The translations under genes and the position numbers were made by a program. This document shows positions 30,051 to 41,066 of a stretch of DNA of 64,000 nucleotides, one piece after another (the first letter of the stretch is position 1; every line of letters begins with the position of its first letter). The notes under the pieces were generated by a model. That model did not search any database and had not been told where the DNA came from. It saw nothing but the letters and a program-made list of their open reading frames with translations. Origin of the DNA: Trichomonas vaginalis G3 (lineage: Eukaryota; Parabasalia; Trichomonadida; Trichomonadidae); the NCBI RefSeq assembly GCF_026262505.1, contig NC_067206.1, positions 6,476,879 to 6,540,878 on the forward strand, written 5' to 3'.

Positions 30051-31287
30051 TGCCTTCCTTCTTGAATATCACATATCCCTATGTTATTATAAATTATGCG
30101 CGAGTGCACAGTTTTTAATTGCAATATTCCGATTTGATTAAAGAATTTGTATTTTAGCTTCAGATCTATTGTTCATATATGAAACATTTCGATTATTTAT
30201 CATGCTTCTAGAATTTTATACTTGAATGCAAAGATCGATATTGGCCGTTTAAAAATTCTCATAATTTTTTCTAACATGCTAATGTTGAAGATTTTGTCAT
30301 CAAAACATGAGTTTTTTTTGCCTGTCAAAGGGTCAAGGTTTACAACGTGTCACTTTTTGGTTTACGTGGCAATTTAATAAAAAATTAAGTTTTTTATTTT
30401 GTATTTTTATTAATAATATAAAAATGAAACCAAAGGCTGTGAGGCACAAATATATTATCAGTGCCTCACAGCCTTTGGTTTCTTGTAGAAAGCTGGGAAA
30501 CTTTCTTCAAATGATAAGTTATTCGAAGAAAGTTTCCCAGCTTTCTAGTGGGACTTGCTCCTTATGAGGTATATAGTATGAATATATACCTCATAAGGAA
30601 CAAGTCCCTGCCAAAAACGAGAAAACTTGCTCGCAATGCGGAACAATTGCGAACAAGTTTTCTCGTTTTTGGTTTCTTGTAGAAAGCTGGGAAACTTTCT
30701 TCAAATGATAAGTTATTCGAAGAAAGTTTCCCAGCTTTCTAGTGGGACTTGCTCCTTATGAGGTATATAGTATGAATATATACCTCATAAGGAACAAATC
30801 CTTAAATAAACATACAAAATCCATACAACAACAAAAAAAAAGTCACGTAAACCAAAAAGTGACACGTTGTAAACCTTGACCCTTTGACAGGCAAAACAGT
30901 TTTATCTATTACTACAGTTCTGAAAAAATATTTCACGCTCAGATAGTGAAAATATTCAACTTTTCAAGAAATGCAATAATCTTCAGAAATCTTGTGAACG
31001 AAATTGATGATATAATAAACTACTATGATACACAACAAATTTATTTTTGCTGGAGAATCATAAAAAATCTCAATATTTCGAAATCCGAGTTTCTCCTCAG
31101 AAAATTGCTAATCAAATACTTGCTATAATATTGATTAATGTAATACATTAGCACCGTTTTTAACATTTAAACTTACAAAAATCTAATATTCGCGGAAAAG
31201 TTTTGCCCTAAGAAAATTTTTAATCAAATTGTTGCTATAATATTGATTAATGTAGTACATTAGCACCGTTTTAAAAAAAAAAAGGTA
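30051..31287. other. AT-rich spacer between head-to-head elements, no gene
   Basis: I see no coding region here. Besides the foldback element at 30316-30896, it holds an ATATTGATTAATGTA..TACATTAGCACCG string that occurs twice (about 31121 and 31220, in ~60-bp related blocks). It is the only stretch in the window that could be old host intergenic DNA. The tract of A residues at 31274-31284 abuts the terminus of copy C. Confidence 0.5.
30316..30896. mobile_element. Foldback/MITE-like element with 53-bp inverted ends and six internal hairpins
   Basis: Perfect 53-bp terminal inverted repeats (30316-30368 and 30844-30896, TTTTGCCTGTCAAAGGGTCA... inward). Inside lie six palindromes of 53-61 bp: 30427-30479, 30487-30546, 30551-30608, 30612-30672, 30680-30739 and 30744-30801. 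The last two repeat the second and third. There is no coding capacity. A possible direct repeat AGTTTT flanks it (one base offset on the right). It is a plain non-autonomous DNA transposon whose superfamily I cannot name. Confidence 0.8.
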
Positions 31288-31291
31288 GTGG

Positions 31292-31425
31292 GGCCTCCAG
31301 GCGCGTTGCGCCCTCTAGCCCTGAAGATGTTTAGTATAAATGAAGTTTTTATTCGGAGGGCTTCCAGGCGCGTTGCGCCCTCTAGCCCCGAAGATGTTTA
31401 GTATAAATGAAGTTTTTATTCTGAG
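31292..31425 (+). repeat. 67-bp tandem duplication of the family B terminus
   Basis: Two units, each GGGC(C/T)TCCAGGCGCGTTGCGC followed by CCTCTAGCCC(T/C)GAAGAT and a TTTAGTATAAATGAAG block. The second unit runs into the end of the 269-residue gene. Confidence 0.85.
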
Positions 31426-32225
31426 TCAAAGTTCGGGTCTTCTGCGTTATATGCAACGTAATTGAACCATATCTTGTATGGATGGTTCAAATCCGATGAA
31501 ACAGAAATGGTTTCACCGGGGACTAATACCAAGTTTCCTTCCCAGTAGTCTTGACCATTGCTAAAGAATATGCAAACCAATTCTTCGAATACAATTTCTT
31601 GTCCACTTTTGCGTTGGAAAATGACTCTTACACGGTCACCTGGAATGACTCCATCTTTTTCGTTGTCTTCATTCTGTAACGAAATAGTACGAACGAGGAA
31701 ATGGTTGACAATTTCAACTTGGAATTCGCAAGGAGTTGTGCGAAAAACCCAGCCAACATTTTCGGCTCCGTACTCGTCAGCTAGTTCATCCTCGTCATAG
31801 CTGTACGAGTACGGAGTGAAGTTTATGGCTGCACGGGCAAATTGAATTTGAATTGGGCTGCGTAAGGTAGGAAGCAACTGGTTGAAGAGTCGTTCTTGAA
31901 GTACTCTTACAAGAGTGGGACAATAGCGGACAAGTTCGTCTGCATATTGAATTGAATTCGAACAAATTTGTTCGAATTGGACTGTCGCCGAAACTAGTTG
32001 ACCAAGAGCTGTAGAATACTCTGAGGTCTGTTCTATACTTTCTTCTATAGAAGAAGCCATGTATTCATCAGCTTTTGACTGCAATTGTTGGCGCAATTGG
32101 AAGTTAGATTGCTCGGGGTCAAAGCGAGTCTTTGGAGTGTCATCTGGGACTGGGAGTGACCGTGGAGGATGACAATCCTCTTCCTGGATAGTTGAATCGG
32201 AATCGCTACTGTCTTGGTATGACAT
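31416..32225 (-). CDS. 269-residue hypothetical protein next to the terminus (C only)
   Basis: Looks whole. The N-terminal ~45 residues are acidic/Ser/Pro-rich and disordered-looking. Residues ~45-130 are helical (QLRQQLQSKADEYMASSIEESI ... LVRVLQERLFNQLLPTL). Residues ~135-260 are beta-rich (GWVFRTTPCEFQVEIVNHFLVRTISL ... GDRVRVIFQRKSG ... YWEGNLVLVPG), with an acidic end. No family is recognised. Its base composition is less AT-rich than its neighbours', and the other head-to-head ends (30050, 43182, 43199) lack it, so it may be an acquired cargo gene. Confidence 0.7.
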   Translation of the reverse strand: MSYQDSSDSDSTIQEEDCHPPRSLPVPDDTPKTRFDPEQSNFQLRQQLQSKADEYMASSIEESIEQTSEYSTALGQLVSATVQFEQICSNSIQYADELVRYCPTLVRVLQERLFNQLLPTLRSPIQIQFARAAINFTPYSYSYDEDELADEYGAENVGWVFRTTPCEFQVEIVNHFLVRTISLQNEDNEKDGVIPGDRVRVIFQRKSGQEIVFEELVCIFFSNGQDYWEGNLVLVPGETISVSSDLNHPYKIWFNYVAYNAEDPNFDSE

Positions 32226-32705
32226 TGAGCTAAAATGAAGTGAAAAAACCGACCACTTTATTTTTTCAAATAAGAGTTTGAAATAAACGGTTTTGTCAAC
32301 GGTAACCCCGTCTATTTTTTTATTTTATTTAATAGTTACCGTTGGCAAACCGTTCCATCTCAAATATTGAATGAACTATAAACGTTTTTTGTTTTCTATA
32401 TATACTTTTTTGTCCAACGGTAAAACTTTTTACACAACGGTTTTTGAGAGTCGTCGCTGTTGACTTTTTTGTAGAGCGCTCAAAATAGTATAACTTTGTC
32501 CGGACAAGTAAGGGTCTATCGTCGCTACAGGAAAAGTTACAGGCGTTCCAAGGAAGTATACTTTGAGAAGCCTTTTTCCCCTTATAGAATGAGATAGGAC
32601 GGTTATTTTACAAAACTGACAAAACTTTGACCGAGTAGTTTTTTGAGCTGAACAAAAAGTGTCATATAAACATCTGTCAAAAACCGCTTTTTAACTTCAC
32701 TTAAA
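32226..32705. other. Subterminal intergenic region of copy C
   Basis: No gene. 32270-32450 has several AACGGT/ACCGTT strings on both strands (CAACGGTAA, TTACCGTTGG, CCAACGGTAAAA, CAACGGTTTT), resembling Myb-type sites. From 32461 on, the DNA is the inverted counterpart of 29985-29744 of copy B, including the element's subterminal repeat. Confidence 0.5.
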
Positions 32706-33182
32706 ATGCCACGTAAGCTACGTAAGAATATACGTAAGAGGAAGAGAGCATTGAAACATCCAATAGTAAAACTGACACCACAACAACAGTTGCAACAACA
32801 AATTATGAATGACCCCACTATGTTGCAACAAATGTCAAGCAACCCTATGCTTTTAAACCGAGTTATTGGTGCACAGAGTGGAGGTTTAAGAGCGGCACTT
32901 TTAGCGAAAATGGCAGGCTATGGTGGAGCTGCAGACGGAACAGCTTATAACCCTCAAAGTCAAATGAATTTGAGTTCACTCAAAAATCAAATAACAGATG
33001 TCAAAAAGTCAAACATAGACATACAGAAACAAATAAGTGAAAACGAAAAGAAACTAGAATATGACAGACAGACAAAGAAACTCAATGAGTTAAACGTAGA
33101 GAAAAAGAAGAAAGAAGAACAACTGAAAGAACTAAGTACAGAGGAATATGCGAAAAAGTGTCAGAAAAAGCAGCAGAAGTAG
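32706..33182 (+). CDS. 158-residue basic N-terminus/coiled-coil protein (C)
   Basis: Near-identical to 29264-29740: MPRKLRKNIRKRKRALKH basic start, Gln-rich segment, Gly/Ala patch, coiled coil. First gene of the rightward block. A core or scaffold role is inferred from composition only. Confidence 0.65.
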   Translation: MPRKLRKNIRKRKRALKHPIVKLTPQQQLQQQIMNDPTMLQQMSSNPMLLNRVIGAQSGGLRAALLAKMAGYGGAADGTAYNPQSQMNLSSLKNQITDVKKSNIDIQKQISENEKKLEYDRQTKKLNELNVEKKKKEEQLKELSTEEYAKKCQKKQQK

Positions 33183-35511
33183 CAAAAATGGAACAAGATG
33201 TTATAAATTTGAAAAACCATACTACTCAATATAAAGTACTGAAAGATGAAGAGATAAAACAAAAAGCCCTGAAGACATATATGGATAGCGATGAGTATAA
33301 AAAAGAAGTTGAAGCAAATGTAAAGGCAGAAAAACTTTTACAGTTGCAAAACCAAACCGTACAGTATGAAAACTTAGCACAAGAAAGTAAAAATAACGAC
33401 GCAGCCATGCAAAAGGCAATGAAAAGCGCAGAATATATAAAAGCTAATAATGACTGGTTAGATGCCCAAGCCAACGCCAAAGCAGCCCAACTTATAGGGT
33501 CAATAAGGACAAAAATACAAGCGGATGAAGACAGTTCAAATGAAGCTTTAATGAATGCTGACTTTAAGAACGCCTTCGAAGCTCTTCATAGTAAGGTGAA
33601 ACTAGTGAACGACTTCTCATCTGGAAAGAAACTGAAGTCTGAAGGTTTCGACAAAGAGTTAAGAGAAGTAGCACAAAATATGACGAAAATAACAGATGCA
33701 GCAACGAGACAGGCAGTTCAAAGTGCCTATGACGCCGTTAGAGCAACTGTTGTGGAAAGTCAAGAAAAAGAGTTACAACAGACCAAAACAGACCTAGTAA
33801 ATGCTTTCTTAAGAACGAAAAGTCAGGTAGGACATTATGCTGCAGATGGAACATATGTGCCAGCTGGTGGAACTTATATACCAGCTGGTGGAACTTATAT
33901 ACTAGCTAGTGGAACTTATATACCACCAAACCCTCCAAGAGAAGCACCTGCACCAGGACTACCTAAAACATTTACATCGTCACATGGACACAGACACAGG
34001 CATGCACCAAAACCAACACAACAACCAACAGTTCAAAATCCAGCACACAACCAACAGTTCAAAACACTGCACCACAACCAACAGTTCAAAACACTGCACC
34101 ACAACCAACAGTTCAAAACACTGCACCAACAACAACCACAAACAGAGCAAGGACATAAAAGAAGTAGAGAACAAGGAAACCAAGAATTCTTAAAAATGCT
34201 TAAGGAAGACTATGGTTACCCAGATACTCTTGACTTTAGTGACAGATATAAAGAAGCTATTAGAAAGTTCAAGGAAGGAAATACTGACCCGAACCTATTT
34301 AGCTTTATGGTTCAGCACCAAATGGATATAATTTCAAACCTGGAAAATACAAGCTCGCTAAGGGATATGATTTAATAGCATATCATCCAAATGACATGAC
34401 TGAATTTACTCCGAGATATTTGGTGTCAGAGCTAAATGATAATTCAACTCTCTTCATGAAACGCGTAAAAAATAGAGACGGAACGAAAGAAGAAAGGTTA
34501 TGAGTCCGGATGACTTAGATAGGGAACTTTTTAAAAACGGTCTCGGAATATATGAAATGCCAGCAGATGAGGTACAAGAAACTCCACAGGAAGAAGTTCA
34601 GATACAACCAGACATGGAAGAAATAGTTCAGCAACAACAGCTAGAAGAGCCTGAAGGAAACGAACAAGTCCCTCCTTTGGAAACTAACTTCACAGAACTA
34701 GATGAAGATTTGGAACAGCCGAAAAATCTTGACCCTCAACAAGTGTATGCGGGGAATATGGAATCTTTCCAAGAGTCTAAGAAAAATTCGGCTGACATAG
34801 TAGAAGAATATCGAAAAATGTTCGCCGACATACAAAAGACTCCAACATCAGATGAAAATATTCAGCATAGAATGGAAGTACTGAAAGAAAATGTACGCAA
34901 ATACAACAATCCTTTTTACTTACGACCATATAACGTTCAATCTTTGGCTGAAACTCGGTGAAAATAAAAGGTTAAATTTCAACAAAACATATAAAAATGA
35001 AACATTGTTTAAAGTTCATTCAGAACCTAACCAATATGGAAACAAACCTACTTTTGTTTCTGCAGACTATGGAACTACAATGAGATGGGGTCATAAGCTA
35101 ATCCGGATAGGTGGTTCATAAACTTACAACCACAATTCCAAGAAGTTGTAGACGCAATGGAAGTGAATGGTGAACCAGATATAGCTGGTATTTTCAGCGC
35201 GCTTTAATGCCATTGAAAGATATGAAACATGCAGATATTTTGACCAGTATGAAATGAACATGGCTGAGGAAATATAACACCTGACGTTCTAGAACATTTA
35301 TCTCAAAGAACTACACAGAACCATAGAGATGGTATATTTGGTGAAGAGTTTAGAAAGAAAGTTAGGGAGAGAGAAGGAAGAGAACCTATTGTACATGACC
35401 TTGCAAACGAAAGTTTACAAAATGTCATAAAAACTTACTTTGCAGACAATGAACCGAGAAGGGATGAATATTAAGGAAAACTCAAATGGACAGTACCAAA
35501 TGAAATGTTAG
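33158..35511 (+). pseudogene. Large coiled-coil/Pro-Gln-repeat structural protein (C)
   Basis: Same protein as 26917-29288, with a different repeat region: three extra AGGTYIPAGGTYI-type units near 33870 and a shorter Pro/Gln tract. The C-terminal domain (NPFYLRPYNVQSLAE...) and the helical segment DNELRRDEYLENS-like end are recognisable. The copy is broken, with roughly five breaks. Confidence 0.6.
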
Positions 35512-36054
35512 TATTGAAAAACATGTTCCTTGACAAAATAAAAACCAACTACAGAAATAAATGACGCAAGACTGAAACATTGGGTAAAAGCTTTCCCATT
35601 CACAAAAGATATTATTGGTAACATGGAAAGAAAACCAGAATGGCTACAAAAACATATATTTGGAAACGAGCTTATTCCATATGGACAAGCTATATTTGAA
35701 GAGCTTGAACCGGAAACTCAGGAAAGAGTCATGCAAACAATAAGCGACGACTCAAATACAAACTATGACAAAATCTTTCTAGGATATAGGTTACCTGAGA
35801 TGGGCGACCAGAGCCCAAAGGCAAAAAGGACATGGGAAATTTACAACATACTAGGTGAACATGAGGCAAAGATGCAACAACTTGAAGCAGAGGGCAAGTT
35901 ACCAAAAGCGACACCAAAGAAGAAGAGAAGAGTAGAACAAAGTGAAAGTAGTGAAGAAGTTACTTCATCTAGTGAAAGTAGTGGCAATGAAGGAAAAAGA
36001 AGAGTTAAAAACTCAGTCAGGAAGAAAGTAAAGCTTGGTACGAAACAATTATGA
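35505..36054 (+). pseudogene. ~180-residue protein with PKKKRRV nuclear signal (C)
   Basis: Same as 26351-26923. The stretch from MERKPEWLQKHIFGNELIPYG to the basic end is well preserved, including PKKKRRVEQSE followed by a Ser/Glu tract and KNSVRKKVKLG. The start overlaps the previous stop by a few bases. The copy is broken, with about one break near the start. Confidence 0.65.
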
Positions 36055-36091
36055 CATAAATCCAACTATTCTATATTTTTACCCATATGAA

Positions 36092-37699
36092 ATGTACGCC
36101 GCTCAGAATATAACGCCAACAGTTTTGGATGCCATGAACGGAAATGTTTCCGAATGGTATAACGAATGCGACAATGCCATTAGAAGGTCAGAAATAGTTC
36201 CTGGAACTTACGAATATACAACTGCTGTTTCTTATGGAAACGTAGGTGAGTTTGGAGAAGGTTCTTCAACAACAGTAGATATTGCTTGCGACAGGTTTCA
36301 TATTATTTCTATTGACAACTCATTCTTATACGTGGAACAAGACATTGAAATAAAACCTTCTGCCAAGTTGTCTGACAAGAAAGGTTGCAATGGAATTTTC
36401 TATGTCGGATACCAATATGCTCCAGAAGTTTTCATGGGATATAAGATATATTCTAACTCTGACTTAGTTCAAACAGTAACATGGGCAAACTATGAATGGT
36501 TCGCTTTGAGAAACTCAGTACAACCACAAGCTAGAGAACAAACAGACCAGTATGCCACCATTGAGAAAATAAGAAGACTTGACCCTAACGTTCCAGGAGT
36601 TTATGTTAACCTTTCTGGACAAACTGCAGCAGCAGTAACCAAAGTAAAACTGAAACTTAGAGTTCCTTTGTCATCTTTCCTCATCTTCAGGTTTTTAAGA
36701 TACTTGCCAAACTGGGCAGGAAAAATTTCTATCGAACTTACTCCAAGCAAAAATAACTTAGTCATTGCACCAACACAAGACCCATTCACTCTTACAGACG
36801 TAATGGGAACAAATAAAACGTCATTCGCCGAATTTTGCAAAGACAAAGTTGACTTAGACTTTGGTTTCTCAAACCTCAACACTGAAGTAAAACTATTATT
36901 TCAATGCTGCTGGAGATGCTTGGGACCCAGTTAAGTTTACATGCGAAAAATTTGAATGCAAGAGAATAGAAAGCAGACTTGCAGTCTATATGTTGGACCC
37001 AGATATTTCAAATGCTTTAGCTGCCAAATATATTGCAGTTCCACTTATGTTCCCTATACACCAAATATCTGTCAAAGACTTTGCAGGTGAAGTTGGAAAC
37101 CAAAGTGCTGACCCAGGTGCAAGAACAGATATTGCTTTAACAACTGCAATGAAACATGCAGATACTATGTTTGTACTGTTCAGACGAACTATAAATGACT
37201 ATTCTTGTTTCTACAACCCCGGTATTAAATATCATATAAACATAGATGGCAAATATTATCCAAGAGAAGAATATTCTACAGTTGAGGATATGAGGTCATA
37301 CAACTTGACATTAGATGCTATGAACTTTAACAACAACTTCACAACAACCATTAACCCTGAAATGCAAAGTTCTATTATGCCATATGTGAAAGTATGGACT
37401 CATACAGGAGGTCAAAAAACCAATATACAAATGGAGACCGTTCAAACTTTTGGCTTGGCATTCCATTTGCTGACTCAGAAGACTTTATGGGTGGTATTTC
37501 AACTGTTGGTACTGTACAAATACAATATACTGGTGACAGAGACGGTCCAGATGAACTGAGAGCAAAGAAGTTTACAAAACCAATAGCACTTTTCACGGAA
37601 GATGCTCTTTTGAAGATTCGTTCGATGAAACCTGCTGGGGCTCCTCAGATTGGCATAACGACAGCTTCCATCGAGCAGATTTTGGCAGCAGGTCAGTAA
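36092..37699 (+). pseudogene. Double-jelly-roll major capsid protein remnant, family B (C)
   Basis: The N-terminal ~270 residues read without a break: MYAAQNITPTVLDAMNGNVS, NGIFYVGYQYAPEVFMGYKI, LRVPLSSFLIFRFLRYLPN and FTLTDVMGTNKTSFAEFCKD. The C-terminal half contains FPIHQISVKDFAGEVGNQ and the ending SIEQILAAGQ. The whole is ~535 codons. The copy is broken, with about three breaks. Confidence 0.78.
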
Positions 37700-38012
37700 G
37701 TTGTTCTTGAACTGACTTCTCTCCGTCAAATATTGACAGTACGCCAGTTTTGACATAATATTGTAAGATAAACTTACCTTTAGAAATATCTGTAAGTTTT
37801 GTTGTTATATTTTTGTCAACGTCAAGAACTTTCACCATTTCAGTTATACCAACTTTCTTTGCTTTATGGAAATATTTTGGTTCAGCAAATATTGCTATTC
37901 TATAACATTTACCATTGTTTGTATAAAGAACTATTCTGTCAATGTATTTGTATTGTTTGTGTGTGTAAACTTTGTTCTGCTTCAATTCGAAGAGATACTC
38001 GAATACGTCCAT
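37593..38012 (-). CDS. 139-residue protein overlapping the capsid gene end antisense (C)
   Basis: Looks whole: MDVFEYLFELKQNKVYTHKQ, then YKYIDRIVLYTNNGKCYRIAIF, KNITTKLTDISKGKFILQYY and SIFDGEKSVQEQLTDLLPKS. It is compact and beta-rich. The last 107 bp lie opposite the capsid 3' end, and its start is 18 bp from the divergent next gene. No family is recognised. If real, this is a true antisense coding overlap. Confidence 0.55.
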   Translation of the reverse strand: MDVFEYLFELKQNKVYTHKQYKYIDRIVLYTNNGKCYRIAIFAEPKYFHKAKKVGITEMVKVLDVDKNITTKLTDISKGKFILQYYVKTGVLSIFDGEKSVQEQLTDLLPKSARWKLSLCQSEEPQQVSSNESSKEHLP

Positions 38013-38030
38013 CTTTTTATTCTAAGTAAA

Positions 38031-38612
38031 ATGTCATTTTCCGAAAAATAGAAGCGTAAGTGTTTCAAAAGGTTTAATGGCGGTGGCAGATGTGAAGTTA
38101 AATTCACCAACTCAAACAAACAGTCAAAGTGTTATTGTCAATGTCAAAGACAGAGATGTTGAAGTGGGGAAACCATACGAAGACGAAGATGGTATAACAA
38201 TTGTTCCTGTAAAAGAACAACCAACATATCCTGAAGTTAGCAGAGACTTAAGTTCTGTTGCAGATATTCGAAACGACTACCAACAACTGAAAGACAAACT
38301 TCAAACTCAGGAGAAGATTTGTCAAGCTTTAAGTATAATGTTAAACTTGGTCGAACACAACCCTGTAAAAGTGAACTCATATGTCATTGCACCTCATGAA
38401 GTCTTGAAAGAACTATTGAAACTTTTGACAGAGGCAGACGATATAAACATCAAAGAAATAGAACCCGACATTGTTGCTGTGGTGTTTCATATAATGTCAT
38501 TGACAAGATATACGTTATGAAAGGAGGTGAAACGTTGAACTTAAAGTATAGTTTCCCAGACGTCATAAAAATATTTGACGACCACAACATTTCATTAAAA
38601 TTTATTTGCTAA
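38031..38612 (+). pseudogene. ~190-residue protein with central coiled coil (C)
   Basis: Counterpart of 23796-24373 (MAVADVKLNSPTQTNSQSVI, VEVGKPYEDEDGITIVPVKE, DIRNDYQQLKDKLQTQEKIC). It contains a stretch VIAPHEVLKELLKLLTEADD predicted to be helical. The copy is broken, with about two breaks. The next gene starts directly at its stop (GCTAAGTAAATGG). Confidence 0.55.
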
Positions 38613-38616
38613 GTAA

Positions 38617-39407
38617 ATGGCAGAAGATATAATGGTTTATACTATTACGACTAAAAACCCTGAGTCATATAATTCTATAACAACAAACTTACAAAGTCCT
38701 CAAGGACGGTATTGTAAACTAACTTTAAACACAATGACGACTAAAAGCCTGTTTTGCTCTTTTGACACCAGAAGATTTATTGTTGTGAATGTAAAAAATA
38801 CTCCTTTGAAAGATACTTACTCAGATATACCACAACAGGTTTTGTTGACTTATTTAATACTTTAAGTACGGGTGTAACATGTGCTGCAACTAGAGCAGGT
38901 TTCATTATGTTTGGATGTCCGACTGAGTTTACTATAAACGATATGAGCTATAATACAAAACTTATTCTGGTTTTTACTACCAACAGTTTCCTATAACAGG
39001 AAAAGGTGTCATACAAGGAATGTCTTTCCATTGACTTTAAGCACACCATATTTATATATATTGTTTCAAACTTAGGTTCAAAGTGTTATTCGAATGTCGA
39101 CAGAAACTATATGACCAAAAGATACTTATGCGTATAAAACAAACTTTCTCTGCTGGTTTGCCTATTGTTCATTCGAATGCAGATTTTCACCTTTAGTAAC
39201 TCAAACACTTTAGCAAAATAAACTTAATTAGTTGACGCAAACTTTGTTCCTGTAAAACTTTTATGTCCTATGTATTTGTCAATGACGGCAGAAAGTTTCG
39301 AATTGGAAGATGCAACTGGTGAAAGTATTGTATTACAAGAACAACTTCAACAACAAATAGCTCAAGACAACAAATGCAACAAATGCAACAACAAAAGTCA
39401 AGAATAA
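38617..39407 (+). pseudogene. Minor capsid (penton-like) candidate, family B (C)
   Basis: Same protein as 22974-23791 (MAEDIMVYTITTKNPESYNS at the start, FVPVKLLCPMYLSMTAESFE near the end). The copy is badly broken, with roughly six or more breaks. The penton call is by position. Confidence 0.5.
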
Positions 39408-39434
39408 AAAAAAATATTTTTTATTTTTATAAAA

Positions 39435-40657
39435 ATGTACAGAATAGATTTTCAGATTTTTATGACTTCCAAGCTTCAGAAATATGTGTCCATTTGAGAC
39501 TATAACAAAGCAGTCGAGAATTTGAAACGTTTAGTCATTTATGTCGACTCTGCCCCAGAATGTTATGTTATGAAAGAATGGGATGTAGTCTTTAACAAAC
39601 CAAAGCGACAATAGTTTCAGAACAAGAATGTAGACAGAAACTTAAGAAAATAAAAGTCGTACAAGTTGGCATGAAGATGTTAGATGCTTGGGATATCTTA
39701 TTGTCAAAGTTAAGAGATTTTTCAGTTCTGAGTATAAAGTTCTATACACCTCTCTCCAAACTTCTATTCTATCTTCACTGGATATAAAATGAAACAAGTA
39801 GAATGGAAAAGTATTATAGAAGCTTGGTTAGACCATGTCAAAGAAATTATATGCAATGGAAACGAAAGAGTCTATGAGTATATCTTATGTTGGTTTGCAA
39901 ACATCTTACAACATCCAAGTGCTAAAAATGAAACTGCTCTCATTATAATTGGAAAAAACAGGAACGGTAAGAAACTTTCTTTACAGATATCTTATGCAAA
40001 CTGTTAGAGGGCTATTCGAACCCGAATAGACAAACTTAGAAAACATCTGTGGCAAGTTTAACTCCTCAATAGAGAATATGAAACTTATAGTTTGCAATGA
40101 ACTTCAAAGTATAGATACAACAAAAGTTTTGAACTCAGATGCTTTGAAGAGTCTTATAACAGACAAAGTTGGAGTTGTTGAAAGAAATATAAAGACCAAA
40201 GAGTTTGTGAAAATGTTGCAAACTTCATTATGGTTTCAAAACAATGCTGTTCCGATGAAGTTAGAAAGTTCTGACAGAAGATATGTAGTTGTCAGAACGT
40301 CAGATTCATATATGCAAGATACAGAATATTTTGACGACTTAGCAGAAACTTTGACATCTGACTTTTACAACCACTTGTTCTCATATTTCATGACATTAGA
40401 TATTTCTAAGTTCAATCCAAGACAATTCACATACCGAAGAGAGACAAACATTGTTAGAAGCAAACAAGAGTGTATATGAACTGTTCATAGATGAAACTGA
40501 CTTTGAGTGTTTTAGATGAAAGGTCATTGTACGATTCGTATAAAATATTGTCAAGAATATGGTTATATGACACGTCTAAACGACATTCTTGGCAAATGTC
40601 AAAAGTCTTTTAGACGTACAGAATGGTGTATATACAAAGAAAAATTTTTCTGAGTAA
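39435..40657 (+). pseudogene. SF3 (D5-like) helicase remnant (C)
   Basis: Counterpart of the whole gene at 21708-22943. Recognisable parts are WLDHVKEIICNGNERVYEYI, Walker B MKLIVCNELQSID and the Arg-finger-like SSDRRYVVVRTS. The copy is badly broken, with roughly eight breaks. It is followed by the 114-residue gene, as in copy D. Confidence 0.75.
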
Positions 40658-40694
40658 ATTTTAAAAAAAAAATATTTTTTATCCGATAGAAAAG

Positions 40695-41018
40695 ATGACA
40701 GAAAAATTAACTTTTTACATAGCGCCAAACCCTTCTTGCCAACATCTTTTTAAGCCACAATATTAGACATAGAACTAAATAGAGAACAAATAAGAAGCGA
40801 AATTCTACAAACAGAAGAACATATAGAGACCTAGATAACGAAAATGAATATGCGCTATTCTGGTTAGATTGTCCTTATGAAATGTATGAAAAAAGGGCTT
40901 TATATGAAGAATATAGAAAATATTGTCATGAAAATAAAGAACCAAGCTCTAGAGAAAAATTCTATGCTGGTATAAAACATCTTTTCGAAGTTCAGAATGG
41001 CAATATATAAAGAAATAA
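40695..41018 (+). pseudogene. 114-residue helicase-tail-like protein remnant (C)
   Basis: Preceded by AAATATTTTTTATCCGATAG and by the start string MTEKLTFYIAPNPSCQHLFK. Same gene as 2424-2768 and 51834-52153. The copy is broken, with about three breaks. Confidence 0.6.
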
Positions 41019-41066
41019 TTTTTCTAAGTTATTTTAAAAAAATATTTTTTTTATCCGATAGAAAAG

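Noticed and set aside
30051-31287. Host gene or tRNA in the only non-element spacer
   Set aside because: No frame of useful length has codon sense, and I see no tRNA-like cloverleaf. The palindromes belong to the foldback element.
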